From positions 3,224,501 to 3,288,500 of the forward strand of contig CP066886.1 in assembly GCA_016745315.1 (NCBI GenBank): 64,000 nucleotides of DNA. The letters are read 5' to 3'. Below, piece after piece: positions 18,492 to 27,099 of the stretch; position 1 is the first letter of the stretch; each line of letters begins with the position of its first letter. The position numbers and the translations under genes were made by a program. This DNA comes from Arthrospira sp. PCC 9108. Its GTDB lineage: Bacteria; Cyanobacteriota; Cyanobacteriia; Cyanobacteriales; Microcoleaceae. The notes below the pieces were generated by a model. It did no database searches, was not told the DNA's origin, and worked only from the letters and a program-made list of their open reading frames with translations.

Positions 18492-19358
18492 ATGTCCAAA
18501 TTAGCAACTTTTCAAATTCCTGAATATTCAGTAGAACCTACATGGGGGAGTGGCTTAACAGTGGTGAACCAGGAACAGTTAACCTGCTTGAGACGAGGAG
18601 TTGCCGTTTGGAATAAATGGCGAGAAGATTACCCAGAAGTGGACCCAGATATGATGAATGCTAACCTCAAAGGAATGTATCTCAAAGGGGTTGATTTTAG
18701 TGGTGCTAACCTGACAGATACGGATTTAAAAGGAGCCTATTGTTTAAGGGGAAGTTTCCCAAAGGTTGAGGGAGATCAAGCTCAGTTTGATGGGGCTTAT
18801 TTGAAAGAGGCTGATTTTTCTGGAGCTTATTTACAGGGGTCGAGTTTTAAAGGTGCTGATTTGCGAAATGTAAATTTTACTAATGCTCATTTGGTGGGTG
18901 TAGATTTCCGAGGTGCGGATCTCCGGGGTGCTAATTTCAGTGGCGCAAACCTTTACCGATCGCAATTAATGGGAGCGATCGCCAGTGAAACTAAATGGTG
19001 TAAAGCTAATCTATTAACAGCTAATTTATTAGGTGCAGATTTACGGTCGGCTAACCTGGAAAATGCTAATTTAACTCGCGCCAACCTCGAAGAAGTAAAT
19101 TTGTCCAATGCTTTAGCCTTCCATGCAAATTTTGAGCAGGCTACACTGACGGGAGTATGTATAGACCAATTAAAGATTAATAATCAGACTAATTTCCGGC
19201 GGGCTGTCTGTGATTTTGTTTATCTGAAGCCTGATAGACAGGGGCGTTATCCTTTCCCTTCTAATTATCAGTCTTTAGAAGAAGATGCGATCGCACTAAT
19301 TTCTCGGATTTCCTCCAAGTTGATACCAATGCGATCGCCTAGTTCTTCCCCCGTTTAA
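18492..19358 (+). CDS. Pentapeptide repeat protein
   Basis: With the ATG at 18492 (AGGGTGG ribosome site just upstream) the protein has 288 residues. An N-terminal region of about 55 residues is followed by about 28 pentapeptide repeats of the A(D/N)LXX type (for example GADLRNVNFTNAHLVGVDFR), predicted to form a right-handed quadrilateral beta-helix. The C-terminal 60 residues are non-repetitive. Such proteins are very numerous in cyanobacteria and mostly of unknown function. An in-frame TTG at 18477 is possible but would consume the ribosome site. Confidence 0.88.
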   Translation: MSKLATFQIPEYSVEPTWGSGLTVVNQEQLTCLRRGVAVWNKWREDYPEVDPDMMNANLKGMYLKGVDFSGANLTDTDLKGAYCLRGSFPKVEGDQAQFDGAYLKEADFSGAYLQGSSFKGADLRNVNFTNAHLVGVDFRGADLRGANFSGANLYRSQLMGAIASETKWCKANLLTANLLGADLRSANLENANLTRANLEEVNLSNALAFHANFEQATLTGVCIDQLKINNQTNFRRAVCDFVYLKPDRQGRYPFPSNYQSLEEDAIALISRISSKLIPMRSPSSSPV

Positions 19359-19376
19359 TAGTGGCTAAGTAGCTGC

Positions 19377-20162
19377 TTAAACTTTTTTCCTAGCCCAAGC
19401 AGTTCCTCTCCAAATAGTCACAAATAAGACACCGGAAACCAAAGCCCCTATATTCCACTTAACCGAATTTTTTAACAGGGTAATTCTGCGGTTTCTGCGG
19501 GTTTGTTCTGCTTCAATTTGAGTCCTTTGCGCCGTAGTAGACAGAAAACCAGAAAGCTCCTGTTTAATTTGGTTCACCTGTTCGCGGTTTTGAATCTCAG
19601 GAGAGCGTCCTTGGGTATCCAGACGGCTGAGAAGTTCCCGCATTTGGTCTTCTGATGTCGTCTGTTCTAACTGCTCCTGAACCGTTTGAATATCGGTGAT
19701 GCGTTGTTCCACTTGACTATCAATTTGCTCACTGCTTTGTTGCTCAATTCTGAGAGTGTTGAAAATTCCTAGGGGAACCATTAAAATAAATAGTACACCT
19801 AACAGTAAAGAAAACCAAGAAATGAACATTAACAAAGGTTCTTCAAAGCGACCTCGTAAATTGCGTTCACCAAAGAAAATAAACACCAGAGAAATGAGAG
19901 GAACAGCAGACCTTTCCACAATCCCACCCATAGTTTGAAACTCCCAAACCGGGTTCATCAATTGAGGAGGAAGTATAATTGTCAGCAAATCTAACATTGA
20001 TAAAAATAATAACCCGTAGCCCACCGATCGCAGGGGAGGAATGGTTTTTAACAGGTTAGAACTAAACTTCCAAAGTACCTCTACTTTATCATTCAGAGGC
20101 TGTTCAGATTGAGTCATAGGTTTAAAAGTTGTAAATTGAGAAGGGGTATAATCAGCGCTCAA
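19377..20162 (-). CDS. HpsJ-like membrane protein of the cyanoexosortase locus
   Basis: A 261-residue protein with about four membrane spans (roughly 45-62, 82-97, 112-132 and 232-252) around a long glutamine/glutamate-rich coiled-coil segment (about 135-225, IEQQSSEQIDSQVEQRITDI). It resembles HpsJ family proteins found with exosortase and hormogonium polysaccharide genes. Its start overlaps the end of the upstream gene by 11 nt; a second start at 20114 is possible. The overlap indicates translational coupling within the exosortase operon. The family name is from gene context and layout, so moderately certain. Confidence 0.65.
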   Translation of the reverse strand: MSADYTPSQFTTFKPMTQSEQPLNDKVEVLWKFSSNLLKTIPPLRSVGYGLLFLSMLDLLTIILPPQLMNPVWEFQTMGGIVERSAVPLISLVFIFFGERNLRGRFEEPLLMFISWFSLLLGVLFILMVPLGIFNTLRIEQQSSEQIDSQVEQRITDIQTVQEQLEQTTSEDQMRELLSRLDTQGRSPEIQNREQVNQIKQELSGFLSTTAQRTQIEAEQTRRNRRITLLKNSVKWNIGALVSGVLFVTIWRGTAWARKKV

Positions 20163-20808
20163 GTTGAGGGAATCGAGGATGCCACCACTGATACCAAACT
20201 TGCCAAACTTCCTCTAAAATTGGGTAAGTTTCCTCAAAATAATTATCGGACATTGGCAGTGATAAATGAGACCACAAACAGCGGTGATCTCTGAGGGGTT
20301 CTTCTCCCATCAAAACTGGTATAATTCTGGACAACTGTAAGTCATAGGTATAGCGGTTTTGAATGAACTGTTCATAGGTGATAGCACTGGGACCTCTTGG
20401 ATTAATACAAGAGCGAAGGTAGACACGGGAATTGTCAACCGAAAGGCTATAGGAACCTGTACTATTGGTGCGAGTTAGTGTCGGAAATTGTGCCGTAACA
20501 GAAGCATCCCTTGGATCGTACTGGCGAAACAGTTTCTCATTGGGATGGGGATGATCAACATATCGCATTTCTATCTGTAGAATTTTATCATTCTGCTGAT
20601 AACGATAAATATTTCCCCAGGGTTCTGTCAGTGCTTCACTTTCCTGATGCTGCCATCCTGGTAAAGGGACGATCGCCGGAAAGGTAAAGAGTTCGACAAC
20701 TTGCTCAGTAGTTTTCTGGGGTTCTAGGATTGATTTTCCTAGAACTATAACTACTCCCCCAAATGTTAGCACAAGTAATGAAATTCGCACATTTTCCCAG
20801 ATTTTCAT
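20152..20808 (-). CDS. Cyanoexosortase A system-associated (EpsI-like) protein
   Basis: A 218-residue protein with one N-terminal membrane anchor (ISLLVLTFGGVVIVLGKSIL) and a globular extracytoplasmic part. It follows the cyanoexosortase gene by 3 nt, which is the conserved position of the cyanosortase-associated EpsI-like protein. The region around IYRYQQNDKILQIEMRYV resembles the EpsI-type domain. EpsI-like proteins accompany exosortases that process and anchor PEP-CTERM-type surface proteins; the molecular role is not known. Confidence 0.75.
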   Translation of the reverse strand: MKIWENVRISLLVLTFGGVVIVLGKSILEPQKTTEQVVELFTFPAIVPLPGWQHQESEALTEPWGNIYRYQQNDKILQIEMRYVDHPHPNEKLFRQYDPRDASVTAQFPTLTRTNSTGSYSLSVDNSRVYLRSCINPRGPSAITYEQFIQNRYTYDLQLSRIIPVLMGEEPLRDHRCLWSHLSLPMSDNYFEETYPILEEVWQVWYQWWHPRFPQLER

Positions 20809-20811
20809 AAT

Positions 20812-21681
20812 TTATTGGCTGGGGGTATCTTGATTAGTTGGTGGTGTATCCTGTTTAATCATAAACCAACAAAAACAGCCAAACAATGCCACGGAAATCA
20901 TCGAAAATATCAGAGAACCTTCTCCGACGTGCCAGTAATAAACTGCTGCGGGTTTGTGGGCATTAGCCAGCACAGCTAATAAGACAATCCGAAATCCATT
21001 GACTACAAAACTAATTAATACTGCTACCACCGGAATAATAATTTTTTTCCAGAGTCCTTCTAAGGGAAACATCACCATAAATAGCACTGATAATCCTAAC
21101 AGGTAAAACATTCCTTCTAACCCGGAACATCCCATATTGACACTCACCCCTCCATCGGGCAGCATGACGTTAAATTGATCCAGAGAAACATCAGCCCCAG
21201 AGTACCATAAAATTAAGGTGGCAAATTTAGCAGTAATGCCTGAAATATCTACCAACGGCCAAATAAATACTTTGGGAACACCTAGAAAAAACAAGATTGT
21301 TAGTTCCCGCCAGTATTCCCGAAAGCCACTGAAACCGGAAGCTATTAAACTCCAGCCAATGGCTGATATAAATGGCGAAACTCCTAACCAGTTGGAAGTG
21401 GGACGGGTGGCACTTTTTAGCAAAACCATGGCAATTATTAGCATCCCTAATAAGGTGGCTAAGGGGCTGCTGGTTTGCTTGGCGAGTTCCTGGCGTTTAT
21501 CCCATACTAAAGAAAAGGCAGATAACCAAAACATGAGACTTAATGCCAAAAAGCTGACGTTATTACGATGATAAATTAGGGTCAGGTGAATTGACATTAG
21601 ACCTCCGGCGATCGCCATCAGCCAAAATTCTGACTGTTTCCAGGATTGAATTGACAAAAAATTAGGTGTGTTCATCATCAA
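20812..21681 (-). CDS. crtA: Cyanoexosortase A
   Basis: A 289-residue polytopic membrane protein with the exosortase catalytic triad: Cys185 in NMGCSGLEGMFYL, Arg231 in VNGFRIVLLAVLA and His251 in YYWHVGEGSLIF. Exosortases are membrane transpeptidases that recognise a C-terminal PEP-CTERM-like sorting signal and are linked to exopolysaccharide or surface display. It is the first gene of a three-gene minus-strand operon. Its upstream 250 bp and first 25 codons are duplicated at 3323-3605. A group II intron sits 246 nt upstream of the start. No PEP-CTERM substrate was seen in the window. Confidence 0.9.
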   Translation of the reverse strand: MMMNTPNFLSIQSWKQSEFWLMAIAGGLMSIHLTLIYHRNNVSFLALSLMFWLSAFSLVWDKRQELAKQTSSPLATLLGMLIIAMVLLKSATRPTSNWLGVSPFISAIGWSLIASGFSGFREYWRELTILFFLGVPKVFIWPLVDISGITAKFATLILWYSGADVSLDQFNVMLPDGGVSVNMGCSGLEGMFYLLGLSVLFMVMFPLEGLWKKIIIPVVAVLISFVVNGFRIVLLAVLANAHKPAAVYYWHVGEGSLIFSMISVALFGCFCWFMIKQDTPPTNQDTPSQ

Positions 21682-21926
21682 TTTTTTCCCAAATATTACT
21701 ATGGTGAAATACTCTAGCCATTATCTATCGGATACTAGGACATTCATCAATGGGGGTAATTTCCTACAGATGTAGGTGTCTGGGTTGTCAATAATAGCCT
21801 AGCTAGATTATAGCTGGAAGGGGGGATTTATATAGCGATCGCCTGGAGAATATAATCTCTCAACAGATAACTATATGGCTGTAAGTCTCAAATACTAAAT
21901 ATTATTATAATTTTCTGATAATGTTG

Positions 21927-22535
21927 GTGCGAGACGTTCAGGCATGAAATAGGGTTGAGATACCCGAAATAACCTCCTGGTAGGAATTTCAGCCCCTTGG
22001 TTGAATATAAGGAGCTCGCTCCTGACCATCCCCATAACTGTTTATATGTCCCAACGTTTGGAAAGACAACCTTCCAAACAAGGCAGGGGACTCAAGGTCA
22101 TAAACAAACTGTTTTGATTGGAGAGTGTAGACTCCATGATATAGCAGGGAGTAGAGAGTAACGGCGTTAGCCACCCCCAGTTTTGGAAATCATAACTCCA
22201 GGATTGAAGCGGGGAACGGAAGGCGTGAGGTAGAACTCACTACCAAGATGCGACCACTGCCAACCATCCATGATTAGGGAAACCGAATGTCTGGCTTGAA
22301 CCACCGTCATCAGTAAGCAGCGAAATAGGTTGATACGCTGCGTTCAAAAGAACAAGGGGAAAAGAAGAGGTTTCGACACACCATCTTCACAGACTTTTAA
22401 AAGTACCCCGGTGGATAGGACAAATCTAACGATGGAATGCCCGTATAAACGGAACGTTGTAACCCCTCTAATGCTCTGCCCATAAATAAGTGAGCAATAT
22501 TACTCACAGGCAGTAGTGAAAAATGTAAGCGTATG
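21927..22535 (+). mobile_element. Group II intron, 5' half, interrupted by a second intron
   Basis: The element starts with GTGCGAGACG after the exon AATGTTG. It runs about 610 nt through the domain I region (conserved CCTGACCATCCCCATAACTG, GCCACCCCCAGTTTTGG and GGGGAACGGAAGGCGTG blocks) to AATGTAAGCGTATG, where another intron begins at 22536. This is the same internal position at which the intron at 3897-4767 entered its host. The 3' half of this first copy is not seen. Confidence 0.8.
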
Positions 22536-22883
22536 GTGCGAGACGTTCGGGTATGAAATAGGGCTGAAATGCCCGAAATCACTACCCGGTGAGGATTACA
22601 GCCCCGAATTTTGATATAAGGAGCGCACTCCTGACCATCCTCATAACTGTTTACATGTCCCGACGCTTAGGGAACTAAGCAAGGCAGGGAACCCAAGGTC
22701 CTAAGCGAACCGAGAAATCACAGAGCAGAGGGTAACGGCGATAGCCACCCCCAGTTTTGGGAATCATAACCCCCCCAGGATTGAAGTGGGGAACGGAAGG
22801 CGTGTGGAGGAGCCTACCTCCTACTCGACCACTGCCAACCATCTATGATTAAGGAAACTGAATGTCCGACTGAACCATGGTAA

Positions 22884-23841
22884 TATAGCACTAGTCAATA
22901 CGGTTAGGACGCAGTCTTGAGAACAGAATCCATGGCCTCATCGAGAGAATCAAACTGCTCACGTGCAATGGCGAATGCGGGCTTTCAACCACGACCAACA
23001 TTTCTCTATCTTGTTGAGGTCTGGCGAATAAGGCCGAAGATAGAGTAAACGGCATTGAGCTGCCTCCACCAGTTCAGCCTGCCGCCCCCCTTTATGAAAC
23101 GTTGCATTGTCCAATACTAGAGTCTGACCTGGCTTCAATGTTGGAATTAAGATGAACTCCAACCACAACTCAAACACTGTCCGATTACAACAACCCTCAA
23201 AGGTAAAGGGAGTTAAGAGTTGTTGATAACACCATGCGGCCATATAGCTCACCCTGCCCTGCCTCTTCCCTGATTTGAGGGTATGGAAGCGTTGTCCTTC
23301 CTGGCAGTAACCATAAGGATAATCCGAGTCTTGACTATTCATGCCAGCTTCATCGAGGTAAACCAACCCTTCCGGCTCCATATGTTGAATCTGAGCAATA
23401 AACGCCTCTCGCTGTTGCTGATCACGTTCTTGGTAGCCGTAAGTTTTTTTTCTGGTGAAGCCAATTTTCTTCAAGGCTCTGGATATGGTGCGAGGAGAGA
23501 TGTCGTCATCCCAAAGTTGAGCCATTTGAGCGGAGGTTTTGTGGCCATGCTCTTGGGCAAAAGCCTTGAATTTATGCCAGTCGGTAATTTGGTGGTTATT
23601 GCCAGGTGGGCGATTAGGTTTAGGGAGGAAGTCTCCGGTCTGTGCTTTTCTTTGCAGTCAGAGATTGATAGTGTTCCTGCTGACATGGAAAACTTGACTG
23701 GCTTCGGTTTTGGGTATACCGTCTAGTTCAATTGCATTAATAACTTTTTGTCTAAGGTCGTAACTGTAGGGGGCTGGCCTTTTGGGTCTTCTGTAGATAT
23801 CCTTGCCATTATACGTCCTAACTTTTCTGTCTTGTGCTATA
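22884..23841 (-). mobile_element. IS630-family insertion sequence, inactivated
   Basis: Imperfect terminal inverted repeats are visible: TATAGCACTAGTCAATACGG at the left end against TATAGCACAAGACAGAAAAG at the right, both reading inward to GTTAGGACG, with TA at each boundary as expected for IS630/Tc1-type insertion. The element is about 0.95 kb and lies inside a group II intron. It encodes one broken transposase. Confidence 0.8.
22904..23810 (-). pseudogene. IS630-family transposase pseudogene
   Basis: The DDE transposase reads in one frame from PAPYSYDLRQKVINAI (helix-turn-helix, KTEASQVFHVSRNTI) to the catalytic region (DEAGMNSQDSDY, LVLDNATFH, PYSPDLNKIEKCWSWLK). Three lesions are visible. 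The expected initiator before PAPYSYD reads AGG rather than ATG. A TGA at 23658-23660 sits where a tryptophan codon fits, with the same frame continuing after it. A 1-nt frameshift near 22960 separates RIRHC from the tail EQFDSLDEAMDSVL, which ends at a TAA at 22904. Confidence 0.85.
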
Positions 23842-23991
23842 GATCTAAAAGTTGAAGTCACAAAGCAGGAAGTTGTTACCCTGTTCCCGATGTCAAAAGG
23901 GGTATCCACATCAGGATCCGTGTGATGTGAAAGTATCAAGCACGGTTTGGAATTGGAGTTGGGGAAGGCGACTTCCCTTTCGACCATAACG

Positions 23992-24155
23992 CCACAAAAT
24001 AGTTGGATGGCTGACGCACCAGAATAATTAACACCCTTGGTGGGTCAGACGACCACAGTAATCATGATTAGACATGGGTAGGGGGTAGGGTGCGTCAGAT
24101 AGAATCATCATGATGGCCACAAATAGTTGGATGGCTGACGCACCAGAATAATTAA
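23992..24155. repeat. Short hairpin repeats (GGTGCGTCAG family) with a 39-bp direct repeat
   Basis: Two near-identical 39-bp segments (CCACAAA, then ATAGTTGGATGGCTGACGCACC and AGAATAATTAAC) at 23992-24031 and 24116-24155 flank an inverted GGTGCGTCAG at 24089-24098. The palindromic core CTGACGCACC/GGTGCGTCAG is the same one that forms the 85-bp minisatellite after the serpin gene, so this is a dispersed short repeat family. Confidence 0.75.
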
Positions 24156-26555
24156 CTAGGGGTGTTGTATTTGATAATACATAGCCCAAATTGCCATAGC
24201 GCGGAGATAGTGACTAGCGCGGAAAGTTCCGGCGGCGGTAATAGCTTCTGGGGTGCGGAACTGGAGGCCGTTTTGATATACTTGAGTGATAACGGCTTCG
24301 GCGAGTTGAAAAGCCTCTTCTTTCATCCCCATTTGAATAAGGAAAGCACCTAGACCGAAATTAATGCCGGTCCATACCTCTAGGGGGTGGGTATCTTGAG
24401 GATTAATGGGTTCTCCGGTAGTTCTGACACCGTTAGCGGCTCCAAACTTGCCATTATGAAAATTCTGGAAGCAGGCTTGATAAATGGTTTGTAGCGCCAC
24501 TCGTGCGCGATGGTGGGGGACAATATCGGGCAAACCTAATAAGGCGGCATAAAACTGACCACAAAGTTGATCGGCCATGACGACATCAGATCCACTCTGA
24601 CTGTCAAGATTGTAGTAGCTACCATTCCAGAGAGTTTGGTCATAAAGAGGTTTAGCGGTCTCTAACCAATTAGTCCAGGTAGCGATCGCCTTAGTTGTAT
24701 CTGGGGTGATATCACTATGATGGGAAAGTAGGATATTTGCGATGGCAATAGCGGCTTCCAATGCGGCTAACCATAAGCCCCCACAATAGGCGCTAATCCC
24801 CATCATTCGCCAATCATCAAAAGTCTGATCTGGTGCGCCGCCATTTTCTGGGATACAATCACGATCGCGATCGAAGGTTTTGAGATAATCGAGAGTTTGG
24901 ACGATCGCCGGCCAACATTCTACCAAAAACTGAATATCATCGGCCCCTGTTAGCAGATAATCGCGATATACCTGCAAGACAAAATCACAGGGTAAATCTT
25001 TCCACAAATTGCAATCCTGATAACTGGTGTAGTTAGTCTTTTCCCAAGGATGTTCATTAGGAGCCCCCAAGTCATGGGGAGTCGCCCCAGCAGCTTTCCG
25101 AATAGCTGAGGCTTGATTGTAACCAATAATTCTGGGGGTATCATCATCAGTAGCGATCGCCTTAGCAAAAGCCCGCATCACGGATTTTTCCAATTCTGGC
25201 CACCACATCAACAAACCAAAGGACCCATATAGGCGCACATCGAGACTTTCATACCACCGATAATCCAAGCATTCAAGGACAGCAAACCGTCCCCAAGGCT
25301 CATCCTCATCAATAGCAGTCCATAGACTCCCCCCGTCCGTCAGTAGATAAAGTTCATTAAACAAAGCCATTTTGAACCAAGGGGGTAAATCTTGGCGATT
25401 GAGAATTGGATTTTGCCATGCTTCGATATTCTCGCGCCAGGTATCGGAATGCTTCATAGCTGTCCGAATCATTGACCAAGCGTTACGACCATTGCGCCCA
25501 AAAAAATCGGTATAGTGGCGGTAGTAAGTAACTCCCGCCTCAAACTCAGTCACAGGTAAATCCCAGGCGATAAAAAAGGGAATTTTGCGAGTTTTTCCGG
25601 GTCTGAGGATACAACGGACGGCCAAAGCCGCGCCAATTCTTTCACCTTCAAGGGCGGGCCCGTCATCGTGTATATCAATCAGGGACCCATCCTGAGAAAA
25701 ATATTCCCAAATATCGTAACCATTACCGGAGGGCCTCCAACGGTTGTGACAATATACCTCAACGACAGGGTTAGTAATAGTGGCGATCGCCATTTGACCG
25801 TCCCCTTCTCCGAGTTGGTCATTAATATTCAAGCGAGTCATCACACAACCAACACGGTGGAAGTCTTCCACAAAGTGATTACAATTATCCTGGCTATCTC
25901 CCCAGCGCGGCTGATATTCGTAAACGGGACTACCATCATCGCGCACTTTCACGGCGGGAGTGTCTAAACGATTAGTAAACCAGCCGATGGTATTTTCCCA
26001 GGTTAATAAAATACTGAGGATAATTAGTTTATCGGTGGGGTTGTGGGCTATCCACTCAAACACCGCCACAGGATAACTGGTTTCCTGGTAATTTCCGCCC
26101 CACACCGGGGAAAACTGTTCACAGGTTAATTGAGTTTGAAAGACATTTTCATAAACAAACCAACTGCGGGGGTAAAGGGCGTGATAGGTTCCGGTTTGGG
26201 TATGCTGATCGGAACTAGGATACCAATTCCATGTTGATAAGCTACCATCTTCGGGAGGTTGGGTAGATAGGGCGTAGGCTTGTCGTTTACCGTCGATTTC
26301 CTCAAAAACGCTAAATTGACAGCCAGGAAGGGGGCGAAAGATATGTTCCCCACCATCAAGATGCCATAGATTAAAGTCTCCCCGATGAGACCGACCAATG
26401 CAACCAGCGCCAAAACCCCCTAAAGGCATTCCATGAAAGGGACCATCATCTAAATTACTAGGGTAGCGTACTGTATAGGGTTTTTCCCATCCTAAGCCTA
26501 TGGGACGGTTCCAAGTATAGGGGGGAATATTTAGGGTTGGGGATGGATATTGCAT
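24156..26555 (-). CDS. GH116-family glycosidase (GBA2-type beta-glucosidase)
   Basis: A 799-residue protein with the two-part GH116 layout: an N-terminal beta-sandwich (GIGRSHRGDFNLWHLDGGEH region, about 50-370) and a C-terminal (alpha/alpha)6 barrel (about 390-790). Family motifs include LECLDYRWYESLDVRLYGS, where the nucleophile glutamate is expected, and GGAPDQTFDDW, where the acid/base aspartate is expected. Relatives include mammalian non-lysosomal glucosylceramidase and the soluble bacterial TxGH116. No signal peptide is seen, so the protein is probably cytoplasmic; the natural substrate is unknown. It ends a minus-strand run with an acetyltransferase and LPS-export genes, only 9 nt after the GNAT gene. 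Confidence 0.9.
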   Translation of the reverse strand: MQYPSPTLNIPPYTWNRPIGLGWEKPYTVRYPSNLDDGPFHGMPLGGFGAGCIGRSHRGDFNLWHLDGGEHIFRPLPGCQFSVFEEIDGKRQAYALSTQPPEDGSLSTWNWYPSSDQHTQTGTYHALYPRSWFVYENVFQTQLTCEQFSPVWGGNYQETSYPVAVFEWIAHNPTDKLIILSILLTWENTIGWFTNRLDTPAVKVRDDGSPVYEYQPRWGDSQDNCNHFVEDFHRVGCVMTRLNINDQLGEGDGQMAIATITNPVVEVYCHNRWRPSGNGYDIWEYFSQDGSLIDIHDDGPALEGERIGAALAVRCILRPGKTRKIPFFIAWDLPVTEFEAGVTYYRHYTDFFGRNGRNAWSMIRTAMKHSDTWRENIEAWQNPILNRQDLPPWFKMALFNELYLLTDGGSLWTAIDEDEPWGRFAVLECLDYRWYESLDVRLYGSFGLLMWWPELEKSVMRAFAKAIATDDDTPRIIGYNQASAIRKAAGATPHDLGAPNEHPWEKTNYTSYQDCNLWKDLPCDFVLQVYRDYLLTGADDIQFLVECWPAIVQTLDYLKTFDRDRDCIPENGGAPDQTFDDWRMMGISAYCGGLWLAALEAAIAIANILLSHHSDITPDTTKAIATWTNWLETAKPLYDQTLWNGSYYNLDSQSGSDVVMADQLCGQFYAALLGLPDIVPHHRARVALQTIYQACFQNFHNGKFGAANGVRTTGEPINPQDTHPLEVWTGINFGLGAFLIQMGMKEEAFQLAEAVITQVYQNGLQFRTPEAITAAGTFRASHYLRAMAIWAMYYQIQHP

Positions 26556-26564
26556 GGTATTTAA

Positions 26565-27092
26565 TCACAAGGGGTAGGGGCGGGTTCTGGGAGAATCCTG
26601 GGCGGCGGAACCCTCACCGTAAGCGCGTTTCATGCGGATAAAGGTACAGGGATAGCCAGAAACAGTATTTTCAAAGGTTTCGACTTTGACAAATCCGGCT
26701 TTTTCATAAAATCGAATCGCGTTTTGATTTCCCGCCATTACAATAGTCCAAGCTGGGGAACCGATTAAATTAATCGCTAAACGCAAAAGGCGGCACCCGA
26801 TACCTTGGTGTTGATAATCTGGATCGATGTACAACAGGATAATATAGCCTTGGTAGATTGCCATAATCCCAATGACTTTTTTGCCGTCACAGGCGACAAA
26901 CTTGCGACAGAGGGGGAAAATACGGGCAATATAGGGATTTTCCGAGAGGGGTCGCATCCCTTTTAAATCACAAGATCCGGCAAATTCGGCGGGTTGGGCG
27001 CGATCGTGAACTTGACAGACTTCTTCCCAGTCGCGATCGCGGTAGGGACGAATGGTAATCTGGGAGGTAACTAAATTGGGAGTTGTGGTCAT
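26565..27092 (-). CDS. GNAT family N-acetyltransferase
   Basis: A 175-residue protein with the GNAT fold: strand-rich core, acetyl-CoA pyrophosphate loop in DPDYQHQGIGCRLLRLAI (QxxGIG) and the C-terminal NQNAIRFYEKAGFVKVE motif. The substrate cannot be deduced. It lies 7 nt downstream of the LptF/G-like gene and 9 nt upstream of the GH116 gene, so it is probably co-transcribed with both. The C-terminal tail (PRTRPYPL) is short and polar. Confidence 0.88.
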   Translation of the reverse strand: MTTTPNLVTSQITIRPYRDRDWEEVCQVHDRAQPAEFAGSCDLKGMRPLSENPYIARIFPLCRKFVACDGKKVIGIMAIYQGYIILLYIDPDYQHQGIGCRLLRLAINLIGSPAWTIVMAGNQNAIRFYEKAGFVKVETFENTVSGYPCTFIRMKRAYGEGSAAQDSPRTRPYPL

Positions 27093-27099
27093 TGATTAA

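Larger units (their letters stand above)
22536..23990 (+). mobile_element. Group II intron carrying an IS630 insertion
   Basis: Starts with GTGCGAGACG at 22536 and ends with CGACCATAAC at 23990. About 350 nt of 5' sequence precede the IS630-like element, and about 150 nt with the domain V/VI region follow it (GGATCCGTGTGATGTGAAAG then CACGGTTTGG near 23916-23950). Relative to complete copies, about 370 nt are missing around the insertion. The domain V start reads GGATCCG where other copies have GGAGCCG, which damages the catalytic AGC triad, so this copy is probably inactive. Confidence 0.75.
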
